Assembly: GCA_029556545.1 (NCBI GenBank)
Contig: JAKQEQ010000069.1
Coordinates: forward strand, 29,558 to 93,557
Direction of reading: 5' to 3'
Length of the DNA stretch: 64,000 nucleotides
Source: Candidatus Hydrogenedentota bacterium
GTDB taxonomy: Bacteria > Hydrogenedentota > Hydrogenedentia > Hydrogenedentales > JAGMZX01
Positions 52,640-61,912 of this stretch are shown piece by piece. The notes under the pieces are model-generated. The model was not told where the DNA came from and made no database searches. It was given only the letters and a program-made list of their open reading frames with translations. The position numbers were made by a program, and so were the translations under genes. Numbering within the stretch: position 1 is the first letter of the stretch; each line of letters opens with the position of its first letter.

Positions 52640-53758
52640 TCAGCGCGTGGCCAGCCTGTGGATTTCCCAGGCAATCGCGCCGTTCACGATGCCGGAGGGG
52701 GCCAGCAGCGGCACGTCGTAGCCCTCGATCGGCACACATGCGTCCCGCCACTCCCACATGGGATCGATCCAGACGACTTCCGGGTCGTTCATGTAGTCGC
52801 GGTGGGGATGCACCGTCACGTAGGCCACGCGCGCGCCCGCGGGCCGCGCGCGCGCCAAGAGCACGTCCGGCGCGTGTTGATAGCCGATGAGGACGATGCA
52901 GTCGCCCGGGCCGAACGGGTCGTCCGGCTTCGGATGCCGCCGGAACCCGGCGTTCCACACGTCCGAATGAAAGACCTCGCCGATGGCCGTCTTGCCGACC
53001 TCGTCGGGGAACAGGTGGCCCATGCTGTACATGACGACCCGCTTGCCCGCCGCGCGTGCCTCCCGCGCCCACGCGCCCGCCCGTTCGAGATCCGCCGCTT
53101 CCTCGCGCGCGACGCGCCGCAGCATGGCGGTGATAGTATCCACGAAGCGACTGCCGGTGACGCCGTGGGCCACGGGCGGCACGGTCAAATCGTCGTGGAA
53201 CGCGATTTCGCCGTTCTTGTACTGCTGCATGCGCGCGTGGCCGTCATACATGCCGATGCTCTCGTAGATCACGGGCATCTTGCCGATCCGCGTGAGCGCC
53301 GCAATCAGTTCGCCGGTGAATATCCACCCTGGAATCGCGTTCGCGAGCGTGGGCGAAATGCCGCACGCCGCCGCGTGATGCCGGAAGCAGGGCGCGTCCC
53401 CCGCTTCGCCGCCGAAGAAGACCACGTAGCCGCCGAGCGCCGACCGCGCCGGAATGGCGGCATCGGGCTCGATGAAGTACAACACCACGTCGTTCTCGGC
53501 GGCGGGCGTCTCGGGCAACCCACGCGCCATCATGAAGCCGCCCGCGCGACCCGTGAGTTCGCTGATCATCGACGGCTGCCCGGCAATCCAGAGCTTGTCG
53601 CCGTCCGCGAGCAGGGCCGCGGCCGTCTCGGCGGGTCCCCGCATGGCCGGGATATCCGCGTGACACGCTTCGAGGGCCAGCGCCACGCGCTCGAAATAGG
53701 AGTCCGGCAACCCGCCCACGGTCGCGGCGCCGATCAAGACAGCCAGCATCTGCATCAT
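52640..53758 (-). CDS. Unknown protein with SIS-like features
   Basis: 372 residues from ATG 53758 (GAGGGG upstream). A hydrophobic start (MMQMLAVLIGAATVGGLP) may be a weak signal peptide. The middle (FVDTITAMLRRVAREEAADLERAGAWAREARAAGKRVVMYSMGHLF) and the earlier AAALLADGDKLWIAG look like a sugar-isomerase (SIS) type phosphosugar-binding layout, but the canonical Ser/Thr-rich loops are not clear. GDCIVLIGYQHAPDVLLARARPAGARVAYVTV could be a second lobe. Function unknown. It is convergent with the GT2-TPR gene. Confidence 0.55.
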   Translation of the reverse strand: MMQMLAVLIGAATVGGLPDSYFERVALALEACHADIPAMRGPAETAAALLADGDKLWIAGQPSMISELTGRAGGFMMARGLPETPAAENDVVLYFIEPDAAIPARSALGGYVVFFGGEAGDAPCFRHHAAACGISPTLANAIPGWIFTGELIAALTRIGKMPVIYESIGMYDGHARMQQYKNGEIAFHDDLTVPPVAHGVTGSRFVDTITAMLRRVAREEAADLERAGAWAREARAAGKRVVMYSMGHLFPDEVGKTAIGEVFHSDVWNAGFRRHPKPDDPFGPGDCIVLIGYQHAPDVLLARARPAGARVAYVTVHPHRDYMNDPEVVWIDPMWEWRDACVPIEGYDVPLLAPSGIVNGAIAWEIHRLATR

Positions 53759-53847
53759 ACGCCCCTCGATTCGGGCGGGATTAGACCGCCCCCTCGTTGT
53801 TCGCGCAATCTCGCACGGCCGTACGCCGGCCAACACGGACTACTTGT

Positions 53848-54951
53848 CTACGGAAGACGCTCGAAACGCCGAATCACAACCTCGACCGCCTGTCCGTCCG
53901 TGGGAGGCGTGCCGTTGATCAGCCACAGGTTCATGCGCGCGTTCTCGCCGCCCGGCGCCGGGATGTCGGGGCCCGTATAGCGCCACAGGGCGAGAAGGTC
54001 CTCCTCGTCCGGCGCCACGAATTCGACGCCGCGCACGCTGCTGAATTCGATAAAGGTGCGCCGCCACGTGAAACCGTGCGCGGTGGGCAAGTCCGGGCCG
54101 ATCTCGAATCGGAACATGTTGCCTGCGCGGTCATAAGGCTGCACCACATACTGGGCGTTCTCAAGCAGCGGGTCGCCCCATCGTGCGAACTCGATGTCGA
54201 TTTCCCGATGGTTATAGGCAGCTTCGTCGCTCCACGTGAACAGCCCGAGCACCGCGTTCAGGTCCAGCGCGTCCACGGCGCTGTCCAGATGAAAGACATA
54301 GGCGCCATAGCCGAAACTTTCGAGCGAAATGACCTCGGCGCACCGAAACACGCCCCCCTCGTTGCCGATCCGCAGGTGCAGCCGACCCGCGCGGTCGAGC
54401 CACACGTTGTCGAGGCCGTCGGAGAACAGGTTGGGGCCCGGCCCGACCGGCGCGGCCGCGCGCTTGACACGCCATTCCCGGCCCGAGAAGAACAGCAGCC
54501 GCTCGGTGGTCTGTTGCGTCCGCATCACGCCGGTATGCGCCACGGCCCGCGCAAAGATCGCGTCGGGAAGCGTGGCCGTGCCGCCCAGGAGATACGCCCC
54601 GTTCTTCTTCGGAAGCAAGAACGCGGCCAACTTCGTCGCCGTCTGGTCGATGCCTCCCGTCACCACGGCGGCGGACCATGTCCCATCATCGTTAATGGGG
54701 GTCAGAGGCTCGACAAACGTGGGCTTGGTCCACCAGCCGCCGGCGTCCTCGACGTAGATGTAGACGGCAACCCGATAGTCGCACGGGACCACGTGGAGCA
54801 CACGCCCCCGGAGTTGCCCGCTCGATCCCCAGGCGGGGACCTCGGTAATCTCGATCTGCGGGTCGCCCGGACCGCCGACGGGCGGGCAACTGGAGAGCGA
54901 CAGCACAGTCAGGGCCAGAAACGGCCACGCGATCACGAATAGACGGCTCAT
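53848..54951 (-). CDS. GH16-like lipoprotein
   Basis: 367 residues from ATG 54951 (GGGAGGT upstream). Lipobox VLSLSSC. An N-terminal beta domain (about 25-110) is followed by a concanavalin-like domain with the GH16 signature YNHREIDIEFARWGD (E-x-D-x-E catalytic pair) and a preceding SFGYGAYVFHLDS. GH16 enzymes cleave beta-1,3- or beta-1,4-glucans and galactans; many PVC relatives are uncharacterised. It is divergent from the PQQ-propeller gene. The catalytic Glu residues look intact. Confidence 0.75.
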   Translation of the reverse strand: MSRLFVIAWPFLALTVLSLSSCPPVGGPGDPQIEITEVPAWGSSGQLRGRVLHVVPCDYRVAVYIYVEDAGGWWTKPTFVEPLTPINDDGTWSAAVVTGGIDQTATKLAAFLLPKKNGAYLLGGTATLPDAIFARAVAHTGVMRTQQTTERLLFFSGREWRVKRAAAPVGPGPNLFSDGLDNVWLDRAGRLHLRIGNEGGVFRCAEVISLESFGYGAYVFHLDSAVDALDLNAVLGLFTWSDEAAYNHREIDIEFARWGDPLLENAQYVVQPYDRAGNMFRFEIGPDLPTAHGFTWRRTFIEFSSVRGVEFVAPDEEDLLALWRYTGPDIPAPGGENARMNLWLINGTPPTDGQAVEVVIRRFERLP

Positions 54952-55083
54952 GGCAATCGCACCTCCCAGGGTCGCGGCTTGTCCTTCTCGCCGCGGAAAG
55001 GTAGAGTACTCGAACGGGCGCCGCCGCACAACCGGCGGCCACAGGCGAGGCCCCGCGGGATGCCGGGCCGGGGAGAACGCTTA

Positions 55084-58000
55084 ATGCACGATTTTGCACG
55101 CACCCACGCTTGGTCCCTCTCGTCGACTCCGTCTGCGCCGTGGCGACCGTTTCGCGTCGGCTGGATCGCCTGCGTCGTTGCCCTATGGGCTTCGAGCGTA
55201 ACAGCGGCGGACTGGCCCACTTACCGGCACGATATCGCGCGCAGCGCGCGGACGGACGAGGCCCTTGAACTGCCCCTCGCACGCGCCTGGACCTTCACGC
55301 CGCCGCACCCGCCCGCGCCCGCCTGGCCGGACCCGGTGAAGGAGAAGGCGCGCGACCGCTTCGACGAGGCGTATCACGTCGCCGTTGCGGGCGACGCGCT
55401 GTACTTCGCCACCTCTTCGGACTGCAAGGTCTATTGCCTTGACGCGAACACGGGCGACGTCCGCTGGAGTTTTCTCGCGGGCGGGCCGATGCGCGTCGCG
55501 CCGATGGTCAGCGACGGGCGTATCTACGTCGGCTCAGACGACGGCTGCGCCTACGCCTTGCGCGCGGAAGACGGGGCGCTGGTGTGGCGCGTGCGCGCGG
55601 CCCACCGCGATGAAAGGGTGCTCGGCAACGGCAAAATGATCTCGTTGTGGCCGGTGCGCACCGGCGTCATCGTGGACGATGGCACGGCGTATTTCGGCGC
55701 GGGCGTGTTTTCTCACGAAGGGTTGTTCTTGTGCGCGGCGCGCGCGGAGGACGGCGCGCTGCTGTGGCGCAACGACACCTGCGGTAACGTGGACTTCCGG
55801 GTGGACTTTGGGGGCATGACGCTGCAAGGGCCGCTGCTCGCGTCGGCCACGCAGGTGTTCACGCCCGCCGGACGCGCAATGCCGGCGGTGTTCCGGCGCG
55901 ACGACGGCGCGTTCCACTCGTGGCTGTCGCCGGGCGGCAAGTTCGGCGGTACGTGGGCCTTGCTCGCGGATGACAAACTGGTGGCGGGAATCGACGGGAA
56001 AAAGACCTATTCGCCCGAGGCGGACAATCGCGTGCAGGACGCGCCGTACGCCTGGTTCCCCGGTCAGGACCTCGTGGTCGATGCGGACACGGCCTATCTG
56101 CTCGCCGTGAGTCAACTCGTTGCCCTGGATCGCCCGGCCTTCGCCGAGGCGACACGGCAACGGGGCGTCTTAATGAAGCAAATCGACGAACTCACCAAGA
56201 AGCGCGACAATTTGAACCAACTCCAGCGCCTTTCCGGCAGGGACGCGCCGGAATCCGTGAAACAGGAACTGGCCGCGCTTAACGATCAACTGGCCGCGCT
56301 GTACGAGCAGGAGCGGGCGGTGGTCTCGTCCGTCTGTCACTGGAGGAATCCCTGCTCTTACACCGAGAGCATCATCCTCGCGGGCGATACGCTTTACCTC
56401 GGCGGACAGGACGCCGTGGCGGCCATCGATGCGTTCACCGGCGAAGAGGTCTGGCGCGCGAACGTACCGGGGCGCGCCCTCGGCCTCGCCGCCGCGAACG
56501 GGCGGCTGTACGTCAGCACCCAGACCGGTGAGATTCACTGCTTCGCCCCCGGTATCGGGAATGACGCTGTTTCCTCCACCCCGGGGGAGAGGGATAGGGT
56601 GAGGGCCGATACCTCGGCTTCGGCTTCGGCTTCGACAACCCGCGCGGAAACCATCATACAGACCTCCAGCGTAACGCGCGGCTATACCCTCGTGCTCGGC
56701 AGCCGGACCGGCGCGCTCGCGGCGGCATTGGCGCGCCGCACCGACCTCCACGTCGTTGCCGTCGATACGGATGCGGACAATGTGGCGCGAGTACGGGAAG
56801 CTTCGGATGCGGAAGGACTGTACGGCGTGCGGGTGCAGGTGGACGCGGAAGACGCGAAGCGCCTGCCCTATGCCGACTATTTCGCCAATCTGATCGTCTG
56901 CGAAGGCGACGCGCTTCCCGATACCTCAGAGCCCGCCCGCGAGGAACTCGCGCGCCTCTTGAAGCCCTGCGGCGGCGTCCTGTGCATCCCGGCGCACCCG
57001 GACAACGACGCCGCAGCGGCGTGGATCGGGGCGCAAGAGGGCTTCAGCGCGCGTCGCGTCGACCGCGATGGCGTCGCGTGGCACGTCATCACCCGCGGAC
57101 CGCTCCCCGGCGCGGGCCAATGGACGCATCAGTACGCGGAGCCCGGGAACTCGGCGTGTTCGGACGACCTGCGCGTGCGCGGGGCGCTTGGCGTGCTGTG
57201 GTTTGGCCTGCCCGGTCCGGGCGAGATGGTCGAGCGGCACGCGCGCGCCGCCGCGCCGCTCGCGAAGGACGGGCGCATGTTCGTGCAGGGCGAGAACGTC
57301 GTCATGGCCTACGATTCTTACAACGGCCTCGAACTGTGGCGGCGCGAGATTCCCGGCGCGGTGCGGGTGCGCGTCGACTCCGACATGAGCAACTTCGTGC
57401 TTGGTGAGGACAGCGTCTTTGTCGCGGCGGAGGACCAGTGCTATCGGCTCGACGCCGCGACAGGCGAGACTGTCCGCGCCTACCCGCTGCCGGATCACAA
57501 CGAGACCGCCGCCCGCTGGGGCTATCTCGCGTGTACCGGCAGCGTCCTCCTGGGTTCGATCGCGCCGCCGCTGACGACCCGCTACAGCGCCCTGTGGGAC
57601 CTCATGGTCGGCGAAGACGGGCGCTGGCGCGACGTCGACGCCGTGGCGACTGAGCAAGGCTGGTCGGCTTCCGAGCGCGACGAGATGCGACGCTTCCTCC
57701 AGGAGTTCCGGGAACCGGACAGGCGGGCGTACGAGCGGGCGCAGCAGGCGGGGTTGCTGTGGCGGGCTATGTCTCCTTGGCCCGCGTGGGGCAGCGTCGA
57801 GTCGCCGGTGGGCGCGGTAACCGAGCGGATTATGGCATCGAAAACGCTCTTCGCTCTCGACGTCAAGACGGGCGCGCTGCTCTGGCGCTATGACGGCGAG
57901 GCCATCGCCCATCCCGCCATTGCGATCGCCGAAGACCCCGCGGGCGGCACGGTCTTCCTCGCGGACTGCAACGTCAGCGACGCCGATCGCGATGCCGCCA

Positions 58001-59307
58001 TGAAGGAACGGGCCGCGCTTATCGCGCAGGGGGTCTGGGAAGAGGACCCCGTCGCCTATGAACCGCGGCACGCGGACGTGCGCCGCGTCATCGCGACGGA
58101 CGCACGCACGGGCGACACGCGATGGGAACGGGTCATGGACCTCACCGGCTGCGGGGGCGACCGCCTCGGCCTCGCGTATGCCGACGGCGTCCTTTGCTTC
58201 TTCGGCTGTTTCAGCAACCATGACCGCCAGTTGTTTAGGGACGGAAGGTTCCGCTGGCGGCGCGTGACGGCGGTCGCCGCCGAGGATTGCTCGGACATGT
58301 GGTCGCGGCCGCTCAATTATCTCCGGCGGCCCGTCATCGTGGGCGACCAGATTCTTATCGAGCCGCGCGCGTGCGACCTGCGCACCGGCGCGATCATCCC
58401 GCGGCCACATCCGCTCACGGGCGCGGAGTCCGAGTGGGAATTCGTGCGGCCCGGCCACTGTTGCAGCGTGACCAGTGCCTGCCCGAACATGTTCTTCCTG
58501 CGAGGGTACTTCCTCTGGTATTACGACCTCGAACAAGACCTGGGCATGCTCCCCTTCGCGGGAATTCGGCCCGGCTGCTGGATCAACACGATTCCGGCCA
58601 ACGGGGTGGTCCTGTTCCCCGAGGCGAGCGCCGGCTGCACCTGCTCGTACCCCGTGCGATCCACCGTCGTACTAGTGCCGAAAACACGGGAACACGCTTG
58701 GGCCTTGTTTGTGCAACATGGCGCCATGACCCCCGTGCGTCACATGGCCGTCAATTTCGGCGCACCCGGCGACCGGCGCGACGCCGACGGCACGCTCTGG
58801 TTCGCCTACCCTCATCCAGCCAGCACGCAATGGTACGAGTACGGGACCGATTTCCGACTGAACGAGAAATTTGGAGACCGCGATGGGAGCTTCTTCACGC
58901 GCGCTCCCGAGGCTCTGGCCTTCGAGAACACCGATAAGCCGTGGCTGTTCGCTTCCGGCTGCCGCGGGATGTACCGTTGCACGCTGCCGTTGCTTGACGA
59001 GGGGCAGGGGCCGGCGCGCTATACCGTGCGCCTCTACTTCGCGGAACCCGACGACGCCCCCGCCGGCGCGCGCGTCTTCGACGTAGCGTTGCAGGGCGAG
59101 ACCGTCCTGGCCGGCTTCGACATCCGGCGCGAGACGGACGGCGCGAACGCGGCGGTGGTAAAGGAATTCCGCGGCGTCACAGTCAAGGACAGCCTCGTAA
59201 TAGAACTCACCGCCGACGGCGCGCCGGAAACACCGGAGCGCATGCCGGTCCTGAACGCTGTCGAGGCCATACGCGAAGATGCCCCCGCGGCCTCGACTGC
59301 CGCTTAA
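55084..59307 (+). CDS. Giant secreted PQQ-type propeller protein with embedded methyltransferase fold and malectin domain
   Basis: 1407 residues from ATG 55084 (GGGGAG 7 nt upstream). A hydrophobic leader (VGWIACVVALWASSVTAADW) starts PQQ/BamB-type blades (VYCLDANTGDVRWSFLAGG, YALRAEDGALVWRVRA). A coiled linker and a Ser/Ala-rich, repeat-derived stretch (about 495-520) lead to a Rossmann methyltransferase-like fold (532-665: LVLGSRTGALAAALA, VVAVDTDADNVARVRE, LPYADYFANLIVCEGD). More propeller blades follow, and a C-terminal malectin-like domain (about 1312-1395, VRLYFAEPDDAPAGARVFDV). Domains of this kind bind carbohydrates or cofactors; whether SAM is bound outside the cytoplasm is doubtful. 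Two other secreted proteins surround it. Confidence 0.85.
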   Translation: MHDFARTHAWSLSSTPSAPWRPFRVGWIACVVALWASSVTAADWPTYRHDIARSARTDEALELPLARAWTFTPPHPPAPAWPDPVKEKARDRFDEAYHVAVAGDALYFATSSDCKVYCLDANTGDVRWSFLAGGPMRVAPMVSDGRIYVGSDDGCAYALRAEDGALVWRVRAAHRDERVLGNGKMISLWPVRTGVIVDDGTAYFGAGVFSHEGLFLCAARAEDGALLWRNDTCGNVDFRVDFGGMTLQGPLLASATQVFTPAGRAMPAVFRRDDGAFHSWLSPGGKFGGTWALLADDKLVAGIDGKKTYSPEADNRVQDAPYAWFPGQDLVVDADTAYLLAVSQLVALDRPAFAEATRQRGVLMKQIDELTKKRDNLNQLQRLSGRDAPESVKQELAALNDQLAALYEQERAVVSSVCHWRNPCSYTESIILAGDTLYLGGQDAVAAIDAFTGEEVWRANVPGRALGLAAANGRLYVSTQTGEIHCFAPGIGNDAVSSTPGERDRVRADTSASASASTTRAETIIQTSSVTRGYTLVLGSRTGALAAALARRTDLHVVAVDTDADNVARVREASDAEGLYGVRVQVDAEDAKRLPYADYFANLIVCEGDALPDTSEPAREELARLLKPCGGVLCIPAHPDNDAAAAWIGAQEGFSARRVDRDGVAWHVITRGPLPGAGQWTHQYAEPGNSACSDDLRVRGALGVLWFGLPGPGEMVERHARAAAPLAKDGRMFVQGENVVMAYDSYNGLELWRREIPGAVRVRVDSDMSNFVLGEDSVFVAAEDQCYRLDAATGETVRAYPLPDHNETAARWGYLACTGSVLLGSIAPPLTTRYSALWDLMVGEDGRWRDVDAVATEQGWSASERDEMRRFLQEFREPDRRAYERAQQAGLLWRAMSPWPAWGSVESPVGAVTERIMASKTLFALDVKTGALLWRYDGEAIAHPAIAIAEDPAGGTVFLADCNVSDADRDAAMKERAALIAQGVWEEDPVAYEPRHADVRRVIATDARTGDTRWERVMDLTGCGGDRLGLAYADGVLCFFGCFSNHDRQLFRDGRFRWRRVTAVAAEDCSDMWSRPLNYLRRPVIVGDQILIEPRACDLRTGAIIPRPHPLTGAESEWEFVRPGHCCSVTSACPNMFFLRGYFLWYYDLEQDLGMLPFAGIRPGCWINTIPANGVVLFPEASAGCTCSYPVRSTVVLVPKTREHAWALFVQHGAMTPVRHMAVNFGAPGDRRDADGTLWFAYPHPASTQWYEYGTDFRLNEKFGDRDGSFFTRAPEALAFENTDKPWLFASGCRGMYRCTLPLLDEGQGPARYTVRLYFAEPDDAPAGARVFDVALQGETVLAGFDIRRETDGANAAVVKEFRGVTVKDSLVIELTADGAPETPERMPVLNAVEAIREDAPAASTAA

Positions 59308-59383
59308 CTTTGCCCGGGGTTTCGTGTCATAGTATGCGGGACCGTGACTAATCAGGAACGCAGCCGAGGGAGACTCGAAGACC

Positions 59384-60835
59384 ATGAAGAACATAGTGTG
59401 CGTATGCCTGTTGGGAGCTTTGGGAATCGTCGCCGCGGCCGGCCCCGGCGACGGCCCGCTCGGCGATCTGCCGAATGCGAAGGCGTTTCGCGCCGCGCGG
59501 CAATCGAGTTTCGACCCGAGCGGCGGTAATGCCGATGGCCGCCAGGACTGGCCTATCGCGCCGGGCGAGACGCGGAACATGGCGGTCATCGAAGGACCGG
59601 GCGCGATCACCCACATCTGGGTCACCATCTCGTCGGAGGACCGTCACCACTTGCGCAATCTGGTGCTGCGCATGTACTGGGACGGCGAGGAAACGCCGTC
59701 GATCGAGACGCCAATCGGCGATTTCTTCGGCCTCGGCTGGGCAAAGTATTACCACTATAGCAGCATGCCCATTCAGATCGGCACGCGGAACGCCTTGAAC
59801 TGCTTCTGGCGCATGCCCTTCGCCACCGGCGCGCGCATCAGCGTAACCAACGACGGGCCGGTCCAGGTAGGTGCGTTCTACTACTATGTGGATTACCAGG
59901 TCTACGACGCGCCGCCCGAGAACGCGCTTCGCTTCCATGCGCAATATCGCCAGGAATACCCCTGCACGCCGGGACAAAACTACATTCTCCTCGAAGCCGA
60001 GGGGCGCGGCCACTACGTCGGCTGCAATCAGTCCATCCACAATCGAGACGACGGCTGGTGGGGCGAAGGCGACGATATGATCTACGTGGACGGCGAGGAG
60101 TTCCCCTCGCTGCACGGCACCGGCTCCGAGGACTACTACTGCGGCGCCTGGTGTTACGGCGAGGCGTTCAGCCGGCCCTATTTCGGGTGTCCGTTGCGGG
60201 GCGAGCATAAGGCCGGCGAATTCTGGAACGTGTACCGGTATCACATCGAGGACCCCGTTCCATTCACGAAATCGATCCGTGTCACCATCGAGCACGGCCA
60301 CGCGAACGACCGCAACGACAACTTCAGTTCCGTGGCGTACTGGTACCAGGAAGAGCCGCATGCGCCGTCCCCGTCGTTGCCGCCCGCGGACGCGCGGATG
60401 CCCGACGCTCCCGAGACGTTCGTCGAGAAAGGCGCGCTCGAGGCGGAGTCGCTGGCGCTTGAATTCACCGGCGGGCCGCTCGAGGCGCAGGACATGGACG
60501 AGTATGGGAAATGGAGCGATAATCGCCAACTCTGGTTCCGCGCCGAAGCGCCCACAACGTACACCCTGCGATTCAACATGCCGGAGCCGCTCGCCGGCGC
60601 CAAGCATTGCGAAGTGTGGTACACCCAGGCGCCGGACTACGGCCAGGTCGAAATCTGGCTCAACGGCGAGCACGTGGGCGGCTGGGACGGCTTCAACGCG
60701 GACGGCGTCGTGCGCGCCAAGACCGAAGCCGACGTGACCCTGCTCGCAGGCGAGAACGCGATCGAAGTGCGGATTACGGGCAAGAACGAGAACGCCGCCG
60801 GCTACCTCGCGGGTATCGATTGCCTGCGCCTCTAG
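59384..60835 (+). CDS. DUF2961 (GH172-like) secreted protein
   Basis: 483 residues with signal peptide MKNIVCVCLLGALGIVAAA. FDPSGGNADGRQDWPIAPGETR, EGPGAITHIWVTISSED, PIGDFFGLGW, LNCFWRMPFATGARISVTNDG and HGTGSEDYYCGAWCYG are the conserved DUF2961 motifs; the family contains GH172 enzymes acting on difructose dianhydride and arabinofuranosyl glycans. A C-terminal beta domain of about 130 residues (TYTLRFNMPEPL ... NEHVG-like) may bind sugar. The catalytic Glu residues of GH172 lie in such motifs, but I did not place them. It follows the propeller gene by 76 bp and may share its transcript. Confidence 0.88.
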   Translation: MKNIVCVCLLGALGIVAAAGPGDGPLGDLPNAKAFRAARQSSFDPSGGNADGRQDWPIAPGETRNMAVIEGPGAITHIWVTISSEDRHHLRNLVLRMYWDGEETPSIETPIGDFFGLGWAKYYHYSSMPIQIGTRNALNCFWRMPFATGARISVTNDGPVQVGAFYYYVDYQVYDAPPENALRFHAQYRQEYPCTPGQNYILLEAEGRGHYVGCNQSIHNRDDGWWGEGDDMIYVDGEEFPSLHGTGSEDYYCGAWCYGEAFSRPYFGCPLRGEHKAGEFWNVYRYHIEDPVPFTKSIRVTIEHGHANDRNDNFSSVAYWYQEEPHAPSPSLPPADARMPDAPETFVEKGALEAESLALEFTGGPLEAQDMDEYGKWSDNRQLWFRAEAPTTYTLRFNMPEPLAGAKHCEVWYTQAPDYGQVEIWLNGEHVGGWDGFNADGVVRAKTEADVTLLAGENAIEVRITGKNENAAGYLAGIDCLRL

Positions 60836-61015
60836 CCCGGTCCCCGCGCGCCAAGCACAGCATCTGTACTCGTAATCGCCCATCGGGAATCGGACCACAT
60901 GGACTATATGGACGATATGGACCAACTTCGCATGAACCCATGCCCGGCGCCCCGGCTAAGAGCGGACAGAAGCGCCTGCCCCGCGCACTGTTCCTCGCGT
61001 TAAGGAAACCAACCC

Positions 61016-61750
61016 TTGGAAGTGTACCTGTTCGGCGCGGTGGTGGCGTTTGTCGCGGGCATGGTTCAGGGCTGCGCGGGGTTCGGTCTCGGCATGACGA
61101 GCGCCCCGTGCCTCATGCTCATCACCACGCCCGCCGTGGCCGTGCCCACCATCCTGAGCCTGAGTCTCGTCAACAGCCTCGTCGTCACGTTGCACGCGCG
61201 GCGGCATCTGCTGTGGCGGCTGGTCGGTCCCCTTGCCCTCGGGAGCATCTTGGGCGCACCGCTCGGCATTTACGCCCTGCGCGTGCTTGATCCGAATCTG
61301 CTGAAATGTTGCGTCGCCGTGCTTATCCTGCTCTTTGCCGCGGCGCTGCTCGCGGGGTGGAGCCGGCCCCTGCGGCGGCCACACCGCGCCTTGCTGCCCC
61401 TCGGCTTTTTCAGCGGCATTCTCGGCGGCAGCACCTCGATGAGCGGCCCGCCCGTCATCCTCTTCCTCACCAATCAGGACACGCCGAAGGACGTCTTCCG
61501 CGCCAATCTGATCACCTATTTCTTCATCGAGGGCGTGTTCACCCTGATCATCTACCTCGCCTGGGGCATGTACACCCTCGACGTCGCGCGCTTCGCCGTC
61601 GCGCTCGTCCCGGCGATGCTCCTCGGCACGGTCGCAGGCATCCACCTGTCCTCGCGCGTCCCCGAGCAAACCTTCCGCCGCGTTGTCCTCGTGGGCATCA
61701 CCCTCATGGGCGTGCTACTGCTCATCACCAGTTTGCGCGCACTGGCGTGA
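61016..61750 (+). CDS. TauE/SafE-family sulfite/organosulfonate exporter-like permease
   Basis: 244 residues from TTG 61016 with AAGGA 9 nt upstream; GTG 61022 is an alternative. Six to eight hydrophobic helices are present in the family pattern. FVAGMVQGCAGFGLGMTSAP and the second-half counterpart GFFSGILGGSTSMSGPPVILFL are the two conserved TauE/SafE half-repeats. It probably exports sulfite, sulfoacetate or a related anion. Desulfation of sulfated glycans would create such a need, but no sulfatase is present in this window. Confidence 0.85.
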   Translation: MEVYLFGAVVAFVAGMVQGCAGFGLGMTSAPCLMLITTPAVAVPTILSLSLVNSLVVTLHARRHLLWRLVGPLALGSILGAPLGIYALRVLDPNLLKCCVAVLILLFAAALLAGWSRPLRRPHRALLPLGFFSGILGGSTSMSGPPVILFLTNQDTPKDVFRANLITYFFIEGVFTLIIYLAWGMYTLDVARFAVALVPAMLLGTVAGIHLSSRVPEQTFRRVVLVGITLMGVLLLITSLRALA

Positions 61751-61912
61751 CATCCAGCGAGTCTCCGTCCATCGGACACGTCCAGCCCCGCAAGACATTC
61801 CGTGCGGGCTGAATATTTTCCTTGCCACGGTGTTTACTCTATGGTGGCCCCGGCGACGGGCTCGAGAGGTGGCCCCCGCGCGCCGCCACGGGACAAGCCG
61901 GGGAGGACGAGG

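Noticed and set aside
52640-53758. Assignment as a sugar isomerase
   Set aside because: The layout is suggestive but the Ser/Thr-rich phosphosugar-binding loops are not clear, so I kept it as unknown with SIS-like features.
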